Assembly (NCBI RefSeq): GCF_013087515.1
Contig: NZ_JABFCN010000035.1
Span: 1-59,231 of the forward strand
Length of the DNA stretch: 59,231 bases
Source: Rhizobium sophorae
Lineage (GTDB): Bacteria; Pseudomonadota; Alphaproteobacteria; Rhizobiales; Rhizobiaceae
Reading direction: 5' to 3'
Below are positions 17,704-26,082 of the stretch, piece by piece. Each line of letters starts with the position of its first letter. Positions within the stretch are counted from its first letter, which is position 1. Under the pieces are notes generated by a model. It searched no databases. It was given only the letters and a program-made list of their open reading frames with translations, and was not told where the DNA came from. The position numbers were made by a program, and so were the translations under genes.

Positions 17704-18198
17704 ATGTCCCTTCCCGATAAAGCCTTTCCCGTATCCTGGGATCAGTTCCACCGCGATGCGCGCGCCCTTGCCTGGCGGCTTGCCGGCCTCAATCAGGCGT
17801 TCAAGGCAATCGTCTGCATCACCCGCGGCGGCCTCGTTCCGGCGGCTATCATCTCACGCGAGCTGAACATCCGGCTAATCGAGACCGTCTGCGTCGCTTC
17901 CTATCATGACTATGTGAACCAGGGCGACATGGTGCTGCTCAAGGGGATCGCGCCCGAACTTCAGGAAAATGGCGGCGAAGGCGTGCTTGTCGTCGACGAC
18001 CTGACGGATACCGGCAAGACGGCCGCACAGGTGCGCACCATGCTGCCGAGGGCCCATTTTGCCTGCGTCTACGCCAAGCCGAAGGGCGTGCCGACCGTCG
18101 ACACCTTCATCACCGAGGTGAGCCAGGACACCTGGATCTACTTCCCCTGGGACATGGGCTTCACCTATCAGGAGCCGATCGCCAAGGGCGCACGCTGA
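17704..18198 (+). CDS. gpt: Xanthine(-guanine) phosphoribosyltransferase
   Basis: A 164-residue purine-salvage enzyme that joins PRPP with xanthine, guanine or hypoxanthine to form the nucleotide. The length is that of the E. coli Gpt type. The PRPP-binding motif VLVVDDLTDTGKTAAQV is complete; the N-terminal CITRGGLVPA and the C-terminal FPWDMGF loop are also characteristic. The ATG at 17704 is preferred because MSLPDKAFPVSWDQFHRDA aligns with homologous N-termini; upstream in-frame sequence is not conserved-looking. Confidence 0.93.
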   Translation: MSLPDKAFPVSWDQFHRDARALAWRLAGLNQAFKAIVCITRGGLVPAAIISRELNIRLIETVCVASYHDYVNQGDMVLLKGIAPELQENGGEGVLVVDDLTDTGKTAAQVRTMLPRAHFACVYAKPKGVPTVDTFITEVSQDTWIYFPWDMGFTYQEPIAKGAR

Positions 18199-18390
18199 CA
18201 CCACCGATCGCGGCGCGCGACCATCGCATTTACCACTTGAAATTGTTCCAATTTTTGTCGGCGCGGTTTCCCGAATCCGCTATCGGGATCTGCACATCTA
18301 TTTTATCTTGTCCGCATAAACTCGACAGCTGCGAATCACATCAAATTGCGCTTAAAGCGTGCAAGAAACGATGCGATATAAGGAAGCAAG

Positions 18391-18981
18391 ATGGCGCGGT
18401 GGGGGCATAGAGGAGCGGTTGTGACCGTCGGGCTGGCGGCATCACTGTTTCCCCTCACGCCTGTCCGCGCCGAGCCTGCTTATATTCCCCTCGTGCGCGA
18501 CTATGTCGAGAAGCAGATCCGGCCGATCGTGGAAACGCCCTTGGTGCTGAAAGCCATTGCCGAACAGAACGCGGAGTTCGGCAATGTCAGCGAAATGGAT
18601 ATGCGGGTGCTCGACGACACCTACCGATCGGAGGTCGATCAGCATCACCTGCATATGGTCAAGCTGCTGCTCGACAGATCCGTGTCGCATTACCTGAAAG
18701 CCAGGCAGGACGCCTCGCAGGGAGCGATCGTCGAATTTTTCGTCACCGACAGTCATGGGCTGAATGTCGGGCAGAGCATCATTACCGCCGATTACTGGCA
18801 GGGCGACGAGGAGAAATACCTCAGAACCTTCGCCAACGGCTCCCGCGAGGTCTTCATCGACCGGGCAGAGCGCAACGAATCCACCCAGATACTCGAAACG
18901 CAGGCGAGCTTCGTCGTCATGGACGAAGAGAACAGGCCGATCGGCGTGGCGACCGTCACCATCGCCATAGATGCGCTCTGA
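18391..18981 (+). CDS. Periplasmic PDC-like sensor-domain protein
   Basis: 196 residues with a cleavable signal peptide (hydrophobic run ending SLFPLTPVRA, probable cut before EPAY). The mature part has a long N-terminal helix and the FFVTDSHGLNVGQSIITADYW pattern found in PDC/Cache extracytoplasmic domains, followed by GDEEKYLRTF. It has no membrane anchor or output domain, so it may be a free periplasmic ligand binder or accessory to a chemoreceptor or kinase. GGAAGCAAG precedes the ATG. Monocistronic. Confidence 0.75.
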   Translation: MARWGHRGAVVTVGLAASLFPLTPVRAEPAYIPLVRDYVEKQIRPIVETPLVLKAIAEQNAEFGNVSEMDMRVLDDTYRSEVDQHHLHMVKLLLDRSVSHYLKARQDASQGAIVEFFVTDSHGLNVGQSIITADYWQGDEEKYLRTFANGSREVFIDRAERNESTQILETQASFVVMDEENRPIGVATVTIAIDAL

Positions 18982-19151
18982 TAGGCGCTTGCATGCAGGC
19001 GAATCGGCATGCCCATTTGCACCGGAAATGCCATCACAAGATTTGCCGCAGGGCGCTTTTTTCTCGTTCCGACCTTTTCCTTAGCCGGCAATACCTGCAA
19101 GCCATTGTAATTTCAGCGCTCCCCGGCTTTCCCCAATCTTCACAGGCGCAT

Positions 19152-19167
19152 CCACAAGATGTTGTGG
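19152..19167. promoter_or_regulatory. Perfect 6-4-6 palindrome, possible third NrdR-type site
   Basis: CCACAA-GATG-TTGTGG is a perfect inverted repeat. It shares CCACAAGAT with the weaker box of the nrdJ-proximal pair (19428-19443), and matches the NrdR consensus at about 10 of 16 positions. Binding by NrdR is speculative. Confidence 0.35.
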
Positions 19168-19396
19168 TTAGCAATCAATTAAAAGCCAGCCCTTGACGGA
19201 ATCAGCTGTTTCAAACTTTACTGTCTCTGATGTTGCGGCGGCGACAGGACCGGAGGTAACGAGCCCGGTTCCCTTTTGAAAATCAGGACGCAGAATCAGG
19301 GTGATGGGCCGGGAGCGGTTCAGGCCTTACAGGATCTCTGTGCGATTTTCAGCCTCCAAAAAAAGTGACATTGGGACTGGCGATAATAAGCTGTTA

Positions 19397-19443
19397 ATAC
19401 TATATTTAGCGTTTGCAGCCACCATCACCACAAGATACAGGAA
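19397..19443. promoter_or_regulatory. Candidate NrdR box pair upstream of nrdJ
   Basis: ATACTATATTTAGCGT (19397-19412) matches the NrdR consensus ACACTATATATAGTGT at 13 of 16 positions. A weaker second box, CCACAAGATACAGGAA (19428-19443), lies 31 bp away centre to centre, the spacing typical of NrdR box pairs. NrdR represses ribonucleotide reductase genes in response to ATP/dATP. Confidence 0.6.
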
Positions 19444-19570
19444 GGACATCTCCGGATGACACCCCTGTCACGATACGGAAACGCGGCTGGCTGCACGACG
19501 ATAAAGTGCCGCCGGATAGGAATTTTGCGCCCCGGTCGCGGGGACCGGGCGCCAACACGAGGTCAAGACC

Positions 19571-22500
19571 ATGCGCATCGAACGTCGTTTCACGAAGGCC
19601 GGCCAAGGCGCCTATGCGGATATCGAATTCCGCAAGGCGACGAGCGAGATCAAGAACCCCGATGGTTCGGTCGTGTTCCGCCTCGAGAACATCGATGTTC
19701 CCGCGCAGTTCTCCCAGGTCGCGACCGACGTTCTGGCGCAGAAGTATTTCCGCAAGGCCGGCGTTCCCACCCGGCTGAAGAAGGTCGAGGAAAACGACGT
19801 TCCCTCCTTCCTGTGGCGCTCCGTTCCCGACGATGCCGCGCTGAAGACCCTGTCCAAGGACGAGCAGACCGGCTCGGAAATCGATGCGCGACAGGTCTTC
19901 GACCGTCTTGCCGGCACCTGGACCTATTGGGGCTGGAAGGGCGGCTATTTTTCCTCCGAAGAAGATGCGGCCGCCTTCAAGGACGAGCTTGCCTATATGC
20001 TCGCCACCCAGCGCGTCGCCCCGAACTCGCCGCAGTGGTTCAATACCGGTCTGCACTGGGCCTACGGCATCGACGGTCCCGGCCAGGGCCATTTCTACGT
20101 CGATCCCTTCACCGGCAAGCTGACCAAGTCCAAGTCGGCCTACGAACATCCACAGCCGCATGCCTGCTTCATCCAGTCTGTCGAGGACGATCTCGTCAAT
20201 GAAGGCGGCATCATGGACCTCTGGGTGCGTGAGGCACGTCTGTTCAAATACGGCTCCGGCACCGGCTCCAACTTCTCAATGCTGCGCGGCGAAGGCGAAA
20301 AGCTTTCCGGCGGCGGCCGCTCCTCCGGCCTGATGAGCTTCCTGAAGATCGGCGACCGTGCTGCCGGCGCCATCAAATCGGGCGGCACGACGCGCCGCGC
20401 CGCCAAGATGGTGGTCGTCGATATCGACCATCCCGATATCGAGGAATACATCAACTGGAAGGTCAAGGAAGAGCAGAAGGTCGCGGCTCTCGTCACCGGC
20501 TCGAAGGTCGTCGCCAAGCATCTGAAGGCGATCATGAAGGCCTGCTTCAACTGCGAAGGCGGCGATAACGGCGATTGCTTCGACCCCAACAAGAACCCTG
20601 CCCTGAAGCGCGAAATCCGTGCCGCCAAGAAGGACCAGGTTCCGGAGAACTACGTCCAGCGCGTCATCCAGTTCGCCCGCCAGGGCTATAAGGATCTGCA
20701 ATTCAAGACCTACGACACGGATTGGGATTCGGAAGCCTACCTCACGGTATCCGGCCAGAACTCCAACAACTCCGTCTCGATTAAGGACGACTTCCTGCGC
20801 GCCGTCGAAAATGATGGCGAATGGAACCTGACCGCCCGCAAGGACGGCAGGGTGATGAAGACGCTGAAGGCGCGCGATCTCTGGGAAACCATTTCCTATG
20901 CCGCCTGGGCCTCGGCCGATCCCGGCATTCACTTCAACACGACGATGAACGACTGGCACACCTCGCCGGCCGGCGGCCCGATCCGTGGCTCGAACCCGTG
21001 CTCGGAATATATGTTCCTCGACGACACGGCCTGCAACCTTGCCTCGCTGAACCTCTTGCAGTTCAAGGACAAGGCCACTAAGCGCATCAACATCGCCGAT
21101 TACGAACATGCGGTTCGCCTGTGGACCGTCGTGCTGGAAGTCTCGGTGATGATGGCGCAGTTCCCGTCGAAGCGCATTGCCGAACTCTCCTACGAATACC
21201 GCACGCTCGGCCTCGGCTACGCCAATATCGGCGGCCTGTTGATGTCGTCGGGCATTCCCTACGACTCCGCGGAGGCACGCGCCATTGCAGGCTCGCTGAC
21301 CGCGATCATGACCGGCATCTGCTATGCGACCTCGGCCGAAATGGCTGCCGAGCTCGGCCCGTTCCCGAATTTCGCGCCGAACCGCGAGAGCATGCTCAAG
21401 GTCATTCGCAACCATCGTCGTGCGGCGCATGGCGAGAGCTCCGGCTATGAAGCGCTGTCGATCAACCCGGTCGCACTGATCCATTCGGAAAACCCCGACC
21501 AGGATCTCGTCGCCCACGCTAAATCGGCCTGGGACAAGGCGCTCGAGCTCGGTGAGCAGCATGGCTACCGTAATGCCCAGGTCTCGGTCATTGCGCCCAC
21601 GGGCACGATCGGTCTCGTCATGGATTGCGACACCACCGGCATTGAGCCCGACTTTGCCCTCGTCAAGTTCAAGAAGCTTGCCGGCGGCGGCTACTTCAAG
21701 ATCATCAACCGCGCCGTGCCCGACGCGCTGCGCACACTCGGCTATTCGGAAAGCCAGATCGCCGAGATCGAGGCCTATGCCGTCGGCCACGGCAATCTGA
21801 ACCAGGCGCCGGCTGTCAATCCGTCGACGCTAAAGACCAAGGGCTTCACCGACGAGAAGGTGGAAGCCGTCAACGCCGCGCTGAAGAGCGCCTTCGACAT
21901 CAAGTTCGTCTTCAATCAATGGACGCTCGGCGCCGACTTCCTCAAGGACACGCTGAAGGTTTCCGACGAACAGCTCGCCGACATGAGCTTCAGCCTGCTC
22001 GATCATATCGGCTTCTCCAAGAAAGACATCGAAGCCGCCAACATCCATGTCTGCGGCGCGATGACGCTGGAAGGCGCGCCCTTCCTCAAGAACGAACATC
22101 TGCCGGTCTTTGATTGCGCCAATCCCTGCGGCAAGATCGGCAAGCGCTACCTCTCGGTCGAAAGCCATATCCGCATGATGGCGGCGGCCCAGCCCTTCAT
22201 CTCGGGTGCGATTTCCAAGACGATCAACATGCCGAACGAGGCGACCGTCGAGGATTGCAAGAACGCCTACATGCTCTCGTGGAAGCTTGGCCTCAAGGCC
22301 AACGCGCTCTATCGCGATGGCTCGAAGCTGTCGCAGCCGCTTAATTCCTCGCTGATCGAGGACGAGGACGACGAGGATGCGCTGGAGGAACTGCTGCAGG
22401 CGCCGCTGGCCGCCCAGGCCGTCACCATCACCGAGAAGATCATCGAGCGGGTGATCGAACGAGTTTCGCGCGAACGCGAGAAGCTGCCGAACCGCCGCCA

Positions 22501-23386
22501 GGGCTATACCCAGAAGGCCGCCGTCGGCGGACACAAGGTCTATCTCAGAACCGGCGAATTCGGCGACGGCCGCCTCGGCGAGATCTTCATCGACATGCAC
22601 AAGGAAGGCGCTGCCTTCCGCGCGATGATGAACAATTTCGCCATCGCCATCTCGCTCGGCCTGCAATATGGCGTGCCGCTCGAGGAATATGTCGAGGCCT
22701 TCACCTTCACCAAGTTCGAGCCGGCCGGCATGGTCATCGGCAATGATGCGATCAAGAACGCCACCTCGATCCTCGACTATGTCTTCCGCGAGCTTGCTGT
22801 CTCCTATCTCGGCCGCCATGACCTGGCGCATGTCGATACGTCGGACTTCTCGAACACCGCACTCGGCAAGGGCATCCAGGAAGGCAAGACCAACCTGCTC
22901 TCCACCGGCTGGACCCGCGGCTACAAGCCGACGCTGGTGTCCGGCACCGGCGGCGAACGCCAGGCGGGCGAACCCAAGGGTGCGGCGACCGCCGCCCCTG
23001 CCCGCGCCGCTTCCACCGGCACCGTGACCGCCTTTGCCGGCAGCGCTGCCCGCAAGCTGGAGCCGACAATTGCCATCTCCACCTCCGAAATCGTCGCCTT
23101 CAAACGCGATTACGAAGAGCGCGCCAAGGATTTGGCGGAAGAGATCGCCGAAGAAGTGACCGAGGAAATCACCAGCGACGCAACGGCCTTGTTCTCCGAC
23201 AAGGCGGCGGCAGACGCGGCAACGGCGAAATCCGAAGCCAAGAAGCGGGAAGCCGAACGCCGCCAGCGCTCGATCATGCAGGGCTATACCGGCAACATGT
23301 GCTCGGAGTGCCAGAACTTCACGATGGTGCGGAATGGTACCTGCGAGAAGTGCGACACATGTGGTGCTACGAGCGGGTGCAGTTGA
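19571..23386 (+). CDS. nrdJ: Adenosylcobalamin-dependent ribonucleoside-diphosphate reductase
   Basis: A class II ribonucleotide reductase that makes deoxyribonucleotides with or without oxygen, using AdoCbl as radical source. 1271 residues, full length for the large rhizobial type. Active-site signatures include PQPHACFIQSVEDDL, the NPCSEYMFLDDTACNLASLNL-type block (split by NPCSE and ACNLASLN) and the loop around APTGTIGLVMDCDTTGIEP. A C-terminal cysteine-rich tail (CSECQNF, CEKCDTCGATSGC) probably regenerates the active-site thiols. GAGGTC lies before the ATG at 19571. The gene stands alone, with candidate NrdR boxes upstream. A 173-bp piece of its 3' region (23012-23184) recurs at 24340-24510. 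Confidence 0.97.
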   Translation: MRIERRFTKAGQGAYADIEFRKATSEIKNPDGSVVFRLENIDVPAQFSQVATDVLAQKYFRKAGVPTRLKKVEENDVPSFLWRSVPDDAALKTLSKDEQTGSEIDARQVFDRLAGTWTYWGWKGGYFSSEEDAAAFKDELAYMLATQRVAPNSPQWFNTGLHWAYGIDGPGQGHFYVDPFTGKLTKSKSAYEHPQPHACFIQSVEDDLVNEGGIMDLWVREARLFKYGSGTGSNFSMLRGEGEKLSGGGRSSGLMSFLKIGDRAAGAIKSGGTTRRAAKMVVVDIDHPDIEEYINWKVKEEQKVAALVTGSKVVAKHLKAIMKACFNCEGGDNGDCFDPNKNPALKREIRAAKKDQVPENYVQRVIQFARQGYKDLQFKTYDTDWDSEAYLTVSGQNSNNSVSIKDDFLRAVENDGEWNLTARKDGRVMKTLKARDLWETISYAAWASADPGIHFNTTMNDWHTSPAGGPIRGSNPCSEYMFLDDTACNLASLNLLQFKDKATKRINIADYEHAVRLWTVVLEVSVMMAQFPSKRIAELSYEYRTLGLGYANIGGLLMSSGIPYDSAEARAIAGSLTAIMTGICYATSAEMAAELGPFPNFAPNRESMLKVIRNHRRAAHGESSGYEALSINPVALIHSENPDQDLVAHAKSAWDKALELGEQHGYRNAQVSVIAPTGTIGLVMDCDTTGIEPDFALVKFKKLAGGGYFKIINRAVPDALRTLGYSESQIAEIEAYAVGHGNLNQAPAVNPSTLKTKGFTDEKVEAVNAALKSAFDIKFVFNQWTLGADFLKDTLKVSDEQLADMSFSLLDHIGFSKKDIEAANIHVCGAMTLEGAPFLKNEHLPVFDCANPCGKIGKRYLSVESHIRMMAAAQPFISGAISKTINMPNEATVEDCKNAYMLSWKLGLKANALYRDGSKLSQPLNSSLIEDEDDEDALEELLQAPLAAQAVTITEKIIERVIERVSREREKLPNRRQGYTQKAAVGGHKVYLRTGEFGDGRLGEIFIDMHKEGAAFRAMMNNFAIAISLGLQYGVPLEEYVEAFTFTKFEPAGMVIGNDAIKNATSILDYVFRELAVSYLGRHDLAHVDTSDFSNTALGKGIQEGKTNLLSTGWTRGYKPTLVSGTGGERQAGEPKGAATAAPARAASTGTVTAFAGSAARKLEPTIAISTSEIVAFKRDYEERAKDLAEEIAEEVTEEITSDATALFSDKAAADAATAKSEAKKREAERRQRSIMQGYTGNMCSECQNFTMVRNGTCEKCDTCGATSGCS

Positions 23387-23427
23387 GAAGGCTTGCCTAC
23401 TCTTCTTCGCTTCTGAAAAAGATCGTG

Positions 23428-23451
23428 GGAGGTCCGGGCAACCGGGCCTCT
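23428..23451 (+). terminator. Hairpin downstream of nrdJ
   Basis: GAGGTCCGGG (from 23429) pairs with CCGGGCCTC (23442-23450), with a CAA-containing loop and a possible bulge, 42 bp after the nrdJ stop. No T-run follows, so assignment as a terminator is tentative. The rest of 23387-23684 holds nothing I recognise. Confidence 0.4.
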
Positions 23452-23684
23452 CATGCTGTTATAAGCGGAACTTTCCCAGCCGAGGGCTCACCGGTTCTAA
23501 CCGATCCAAATGTTTGGAATAGCGGACGCGGGAGTTTTCCTGATCGTAGGCAGGTTGGTCGAGGCTTCCGAACCGAGTGAAATCAGCCACCTTGTTGGCG
23601 GCCACGCGATTTGACCGGGCCGCGCGGCACGGGTACGGGCTTCATAATTGGGCCGATATTTTTAGCATAGGAGCGACTTTGCGA

Positions 23685-24216
23685 TCAGTCGCAGACAATG
23701 CTGTAGATTTCGAGATATTGTTCCAACTGTTCTTTCGGACCGGCCAACAGCAGCGGGCAAGCGGTATAGTTCCCCTTCACTTTCCCGTTCTCGATATACA
23801 CCCAGTCGAAGATATCCGACTTTTCGAACTGGACGCGATCATCGGCCTTGATGTTGTGGATGTATTCCGGCGTATCACCAAGAAGAGCGGTGAAATGATC
23901 ACCTGATGCCTTGATCTGATAAACCCACATGTATTTCACATTCGGCTCCATCTCGTCAGTGGTCAGTGCCACGTCCTTGCCCTTGTCCGTGAAACCCAGC
24001 TTGATGCTGTAATTTTCGGTTCCCGGCGGTGGATTGCGCAGTTTCTCGAGGAAGCCATGCAAGACTTCCGGACTTCTCATGGGCTTTCGCCATGGCCGGA
24101 TCGCCGCGCGCGATCGACTTGACGTTTGGATTGTCGTTGGCCAGAGCGAGTTCGGTGGGAATGACCAGGATGGATAGTCGAAGCATTGAGAAGCGTGAAA
24201 TGACGCTGCGCAACAT
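23685..24216 (-). pseudogene. Frameshifted DUF2314 exported protein
   Basis: From the ATG at 24216 the reading frame encodes a signal-peptide-like start (VISRFSMLRLSILVIPTELA) and LANDNPNVKSIARGDPAMAKAHEKS, then runs off into nonsense. The adjacent frame takes over at PEVLHGFLEKLRNPPPGTE and continues through a DUF2314-type domain (KYMWVYQIKASGD, VQFEKSDIFDWVYIENGK) to the stop at 23685. A single-base indel around 24070-24085 would join the halves into a normal ~176-residue protein. Either the gene is broken or the sequence has an error there. DUF2314 has no established function. It lies between nrdJ and the displaced nrdJ fragment. Confidence 0.65.
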
Positions 24217-24339
24217 TCGATAGACCCAAAATTGTTGTCACTATACCGAGGCTGCATAGCTACCTGGGGCTGATTTTCAATATCTGGTTTGGAATTGGAT
24301 GCAGTGCTGGTTTCGCCGAACATAGTATCGGCCAGTAAA

Positions 24340-24510
24340 TCCACCGGCACTGTGACTGCTTTTCCGGCAATGCCGCCCGCAAGCTGGAGCCGACGGTTGC
24401 CATCTCCACCTGCGAAGTCGTCGCCTTCAAGCGCGACTACAAGGGACGCTCAAGGAAGTGGCGGAGGAAATTGTCGAAGAGGTGTCCGAGGAAATCACCA
24501 GCGACGCCAC
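24340..24510 (+). pseudogene. Displaced fragment of the nrdJ 3' region
   Basis: About 171 bp closely resembling nrdJ 23012-23184: the shared path runs TCCACCGGCAC..GTGAC, CCGCAAGCTGGAGCCGAC, TTGCCATCTCCACCT, GTCGTCGCCTTCAA and GAGGAAATCACCAGCGACGC in the same order. Small indels destroy the reading frame and no start, catalytic region or Cys tail is present. It is a non-coding relic of a second nrdJ copy or of a local duplication, and it directly abuts the 3' end of the HxlR gene. Confidence 0.85.
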
Positions 24511-24523
24511 CCTCTCTGCAGCA

Positions 24524-24892
24524 TCAGGCGCTAAGCGCGACCGGCCTTGCAATCTGCTTCTCTGCCTTTAGGGCCATGCGAATCTCATAGGCCTTGCCCC
24601 AGTCCGCCATCACGGTGACCGCTTGGTTGAGACTGCGGCCGAATTCTGTTGCGGAATATTCGACCCGCTGCACCTTTCCTGGAAATACCTCGCGGCGGAT
24701 GAGGTCGTCCGCCTCCATCTCGCGTAGCTGCTGGGTCAACACCTTCTCACTGACGCCCTTGAGAATGCGCCTGAGTTCGCCAAAGCGCCGTGGCGCCAGA
24801 TTGATCTCCCAGAGGATGTTGGTCTTCCATTTTCCGCCGATCGCATTGAGCGCGCTGGCGAAGCCGCAATCATCATCCGGTAGCCGTTTCAT
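24524..24892 (-). CDS. HxlR-family transcriptional regulator
   Basis: 122 residues forming a single HxlR winged helix domain: CGFASALNAIGGKWKTNILW at the start, the recognition region RRFGELRRILKGVSEKVLTQ, and QLREMEADDLIRRE, with the wing through VQRVEYSATEFGRSL. Such regulators often respond to oxidants or aldehydes through the N-terminal cysteine. It is divergent from an NAD-binding oxidoreductase with 106 bp between, so that gene is the likely target. Confidence 0.9.
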   Translation of the reverse strand: MKRLPDDDCGFASALNAIGGKWKTNILWEINLAPRRFGELRRILKGVSEKVLTQQLREMEADDLIRREVFPGKVQRVEYSATEFGRSLNQAVTVMADWGKAYEIRMALKAEKQIARPVALSA

Positions 24893-24998
24893 CTTCGATC
24901 CTTACCTCAACGTAACCGCTTACCCAAAGGTGCGTAATTTACCGGCAGCCAGCCGACAGCCATATCAGAGGGCGTCTCAAATATTGGAGCTAGACCCG

Positions 24999-25877
24999 AT
25001 GACTACAATAGGCTTTCTCGGCGCCGGCCGGATGGGCACAGCGCTTGTCCGGACACTGTTGAAAAACGGCCATAACGTGCATGTCTGGAACAGGACGGCG
25101 GCAAAGGCCGAAGCACTGGCGGCTTTCGGCGCGGTTCCGGCGTCTGGACCGGAGGCAGCGATCGCCGGAGCGGATATCGCCATCGTCAATCTTCTCGACT
25201 ATGCCGCTTCCGATGCGCAATTGCGCAAGCCTGCCGTGATGCAGGCACTCAAAGGCAAACTGCTGGTCCAGCTCACTTCCGGTTCGCCAAAAACCGCTCG
25301 CGACACCGGCACATGGGCAACCGACAACGGCATGGCCTATCTCGACGGGGCGATCATGGCGACGCCGAATGTGATCGGAAGCTCGGAAACGCTGATCCTC
25401 TATAGCGGTTCGCGCCCGCACTACGAAAAACACGCAACTCTGTTTGCAGAGCTCGGGGGAAAATCCGCCTTCGTGGGCGAGGATTTCGGCAAGGCTTCAG
25501 CGCTCGACAGCGCCCTACTTGCGCAGATGTGGGGCACGCTCTTCGGCACGCTTCAAGCGCTCGCGATCATTCGCGCCGAGAGCATCGACGCCGAGACCTA
25601 TGCAGGCTTTCTCCCGCTGGTTCAGCCGGTTATCGACGCGGCCGAACAGGACCTCATGCAGCGTGTGCGTGACGGACGCGACCGCGGCGACGACGATACC
25701 CTGGCAAGCATCGCCGCCCATAGTGCTGCCTTCCACCATCTGCGCGAGATCGTGAGGGAGCGCGGCATCAATTCCGCAATCTCCGATGCTTTCGGGAGCC
25801 TCTTGGAGAGCGCGATCGCCAAAGGCCACCAGGACGACGATTTTGCGATGCTGGCGCGTTTCATGGCTGCGGCGTGA
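24999..25877 (+). CDS. NAD(P)-dependent beta-hydroxyacid dehydrogenase / imine reductase family
   Basis: 292 residues. The N-terminal Rossmann motif is TIGFLGAGRMGTALVRTLL, followed by VHVWNRTAAKAEAL, as in 6-phosphogluconate dehydrogenase-like proteins. The C-terminal helical domain resembles imine reductases and related oxidoreductases rather than classical hydroxyisobutyrate dehydrogenases: the usual catalytic lysine is replaced around FGKASALDSALLAQMWG. The start at 24999 places the Rossmann motif at the very N-terminus. It is probably controlled by the divergent HxlR gene and followed by a hairpin. Confidence 0.85.
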   Translation: MTTIGFLGAGRMGTALVRTLLKNGHNVHVWNRTAAKAEALAAFGAVPASGPEAAIAGADIAIVNLLDYAASDAQLRKPAVMQALKGKLLVQLTSGSPKTARDTGTWATDNGMAYLDGAIMATPNVIGSSETLILYSGSRPHYEKHATLFAELGGKSAFVGEDFGKASALDSALLAQMWGTLFGTLQALAIIRAESIDAETYAGFLPLVQPVIDAAEQDLMQRVRDGRDRGDDDTLASIAAHSAAFHHLREIVRERGINSAISDAFGSLLESAIAKGHQDDDFAMLARFMAAA

Positions 25878-25907
25878 GCAATGATCGGATCCAGCCGATC
25901 CTTCCAT

Positions 25908-25932
25908 CCGCCGCAAACAGCTCTTGCGGCGG
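25908..25932 (+). terminator. Hairpin after the oxidoreductase gene
   Basis: CCGCCGCAA (25908-25916), 7-base loop, TTGCGGCGG (25924-25932): a perfect 9-bp stem 30 bp after the stop codon. No T-run, so assignment as terminator is moderate. Confidence 0.5.
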
Positions 25933-25943
25933 GCCTGCGGCTT

Positions 25944-26039
25944 TCATTCCGTGACGTCTTTCTCGACCAAGGTCCCGAAGAAAGACACTCGGTCGGCATA
26001 GGCGCGCTTCATGAAGGCAAGCGCCGAGGAGTAGGGAAA
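25944..26039 (-). pseudogene. Duplicated 3' fragment of the COG3904-like gene
   Basis: On the minus strand this reads SSALAFMKRAYADRVSFFGT and then a stop. It parallels SASALDFMKRVYADEVSFFGT in the gene at 27435-28744, and the DNA similarity is also strong. There is no start codon or upstream domain. It lies 43 bp beyond the patatin gene stop, so the patatin gene is bracketed by an intact-length and a relic copy of the same sequence. Confidence 0.75.
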
Positions 26040-26082
26040 CGCCTGCTCCCGCTGTCCCGGTCTAGCCGACTTTGGCTTCCGT

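Larger units (their letters stand above)
18982..19570. other. Long leader/intergenic region upstream of nrdJ
   Basis: 589 bp without a gene that I can support. Open frames here (for example 18993-19196) lack protein character. The region contains a perfect palindrome at 19152-19167 and a candidate NrdR box pair at 19397-19443. I looked for a cobalamin riboswitch because NrdJ uses AdoCbl, and found no B12-box core. Confidence 0.6.

Noticed and set aside
18993..19196. 67-residue open frame in the nrdJ leader
   Set aside because: No ribosome-binding site or recognisable domain, and unusual composition with many His, Arg and Cys.
18982..19570. Cobalamin riboswitch upstream of nrdJ
   Set aside because: Expected for a B12 enzyme, but neither the B12 box nor the characteristic GCCACTG core is visible by eye.
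20276..22831. Two long minus-strand open frames inside nrdJ
   Set aside because: They are shadows of the nrdJ codon pattern. The plus-strand protein is intact and recognised.
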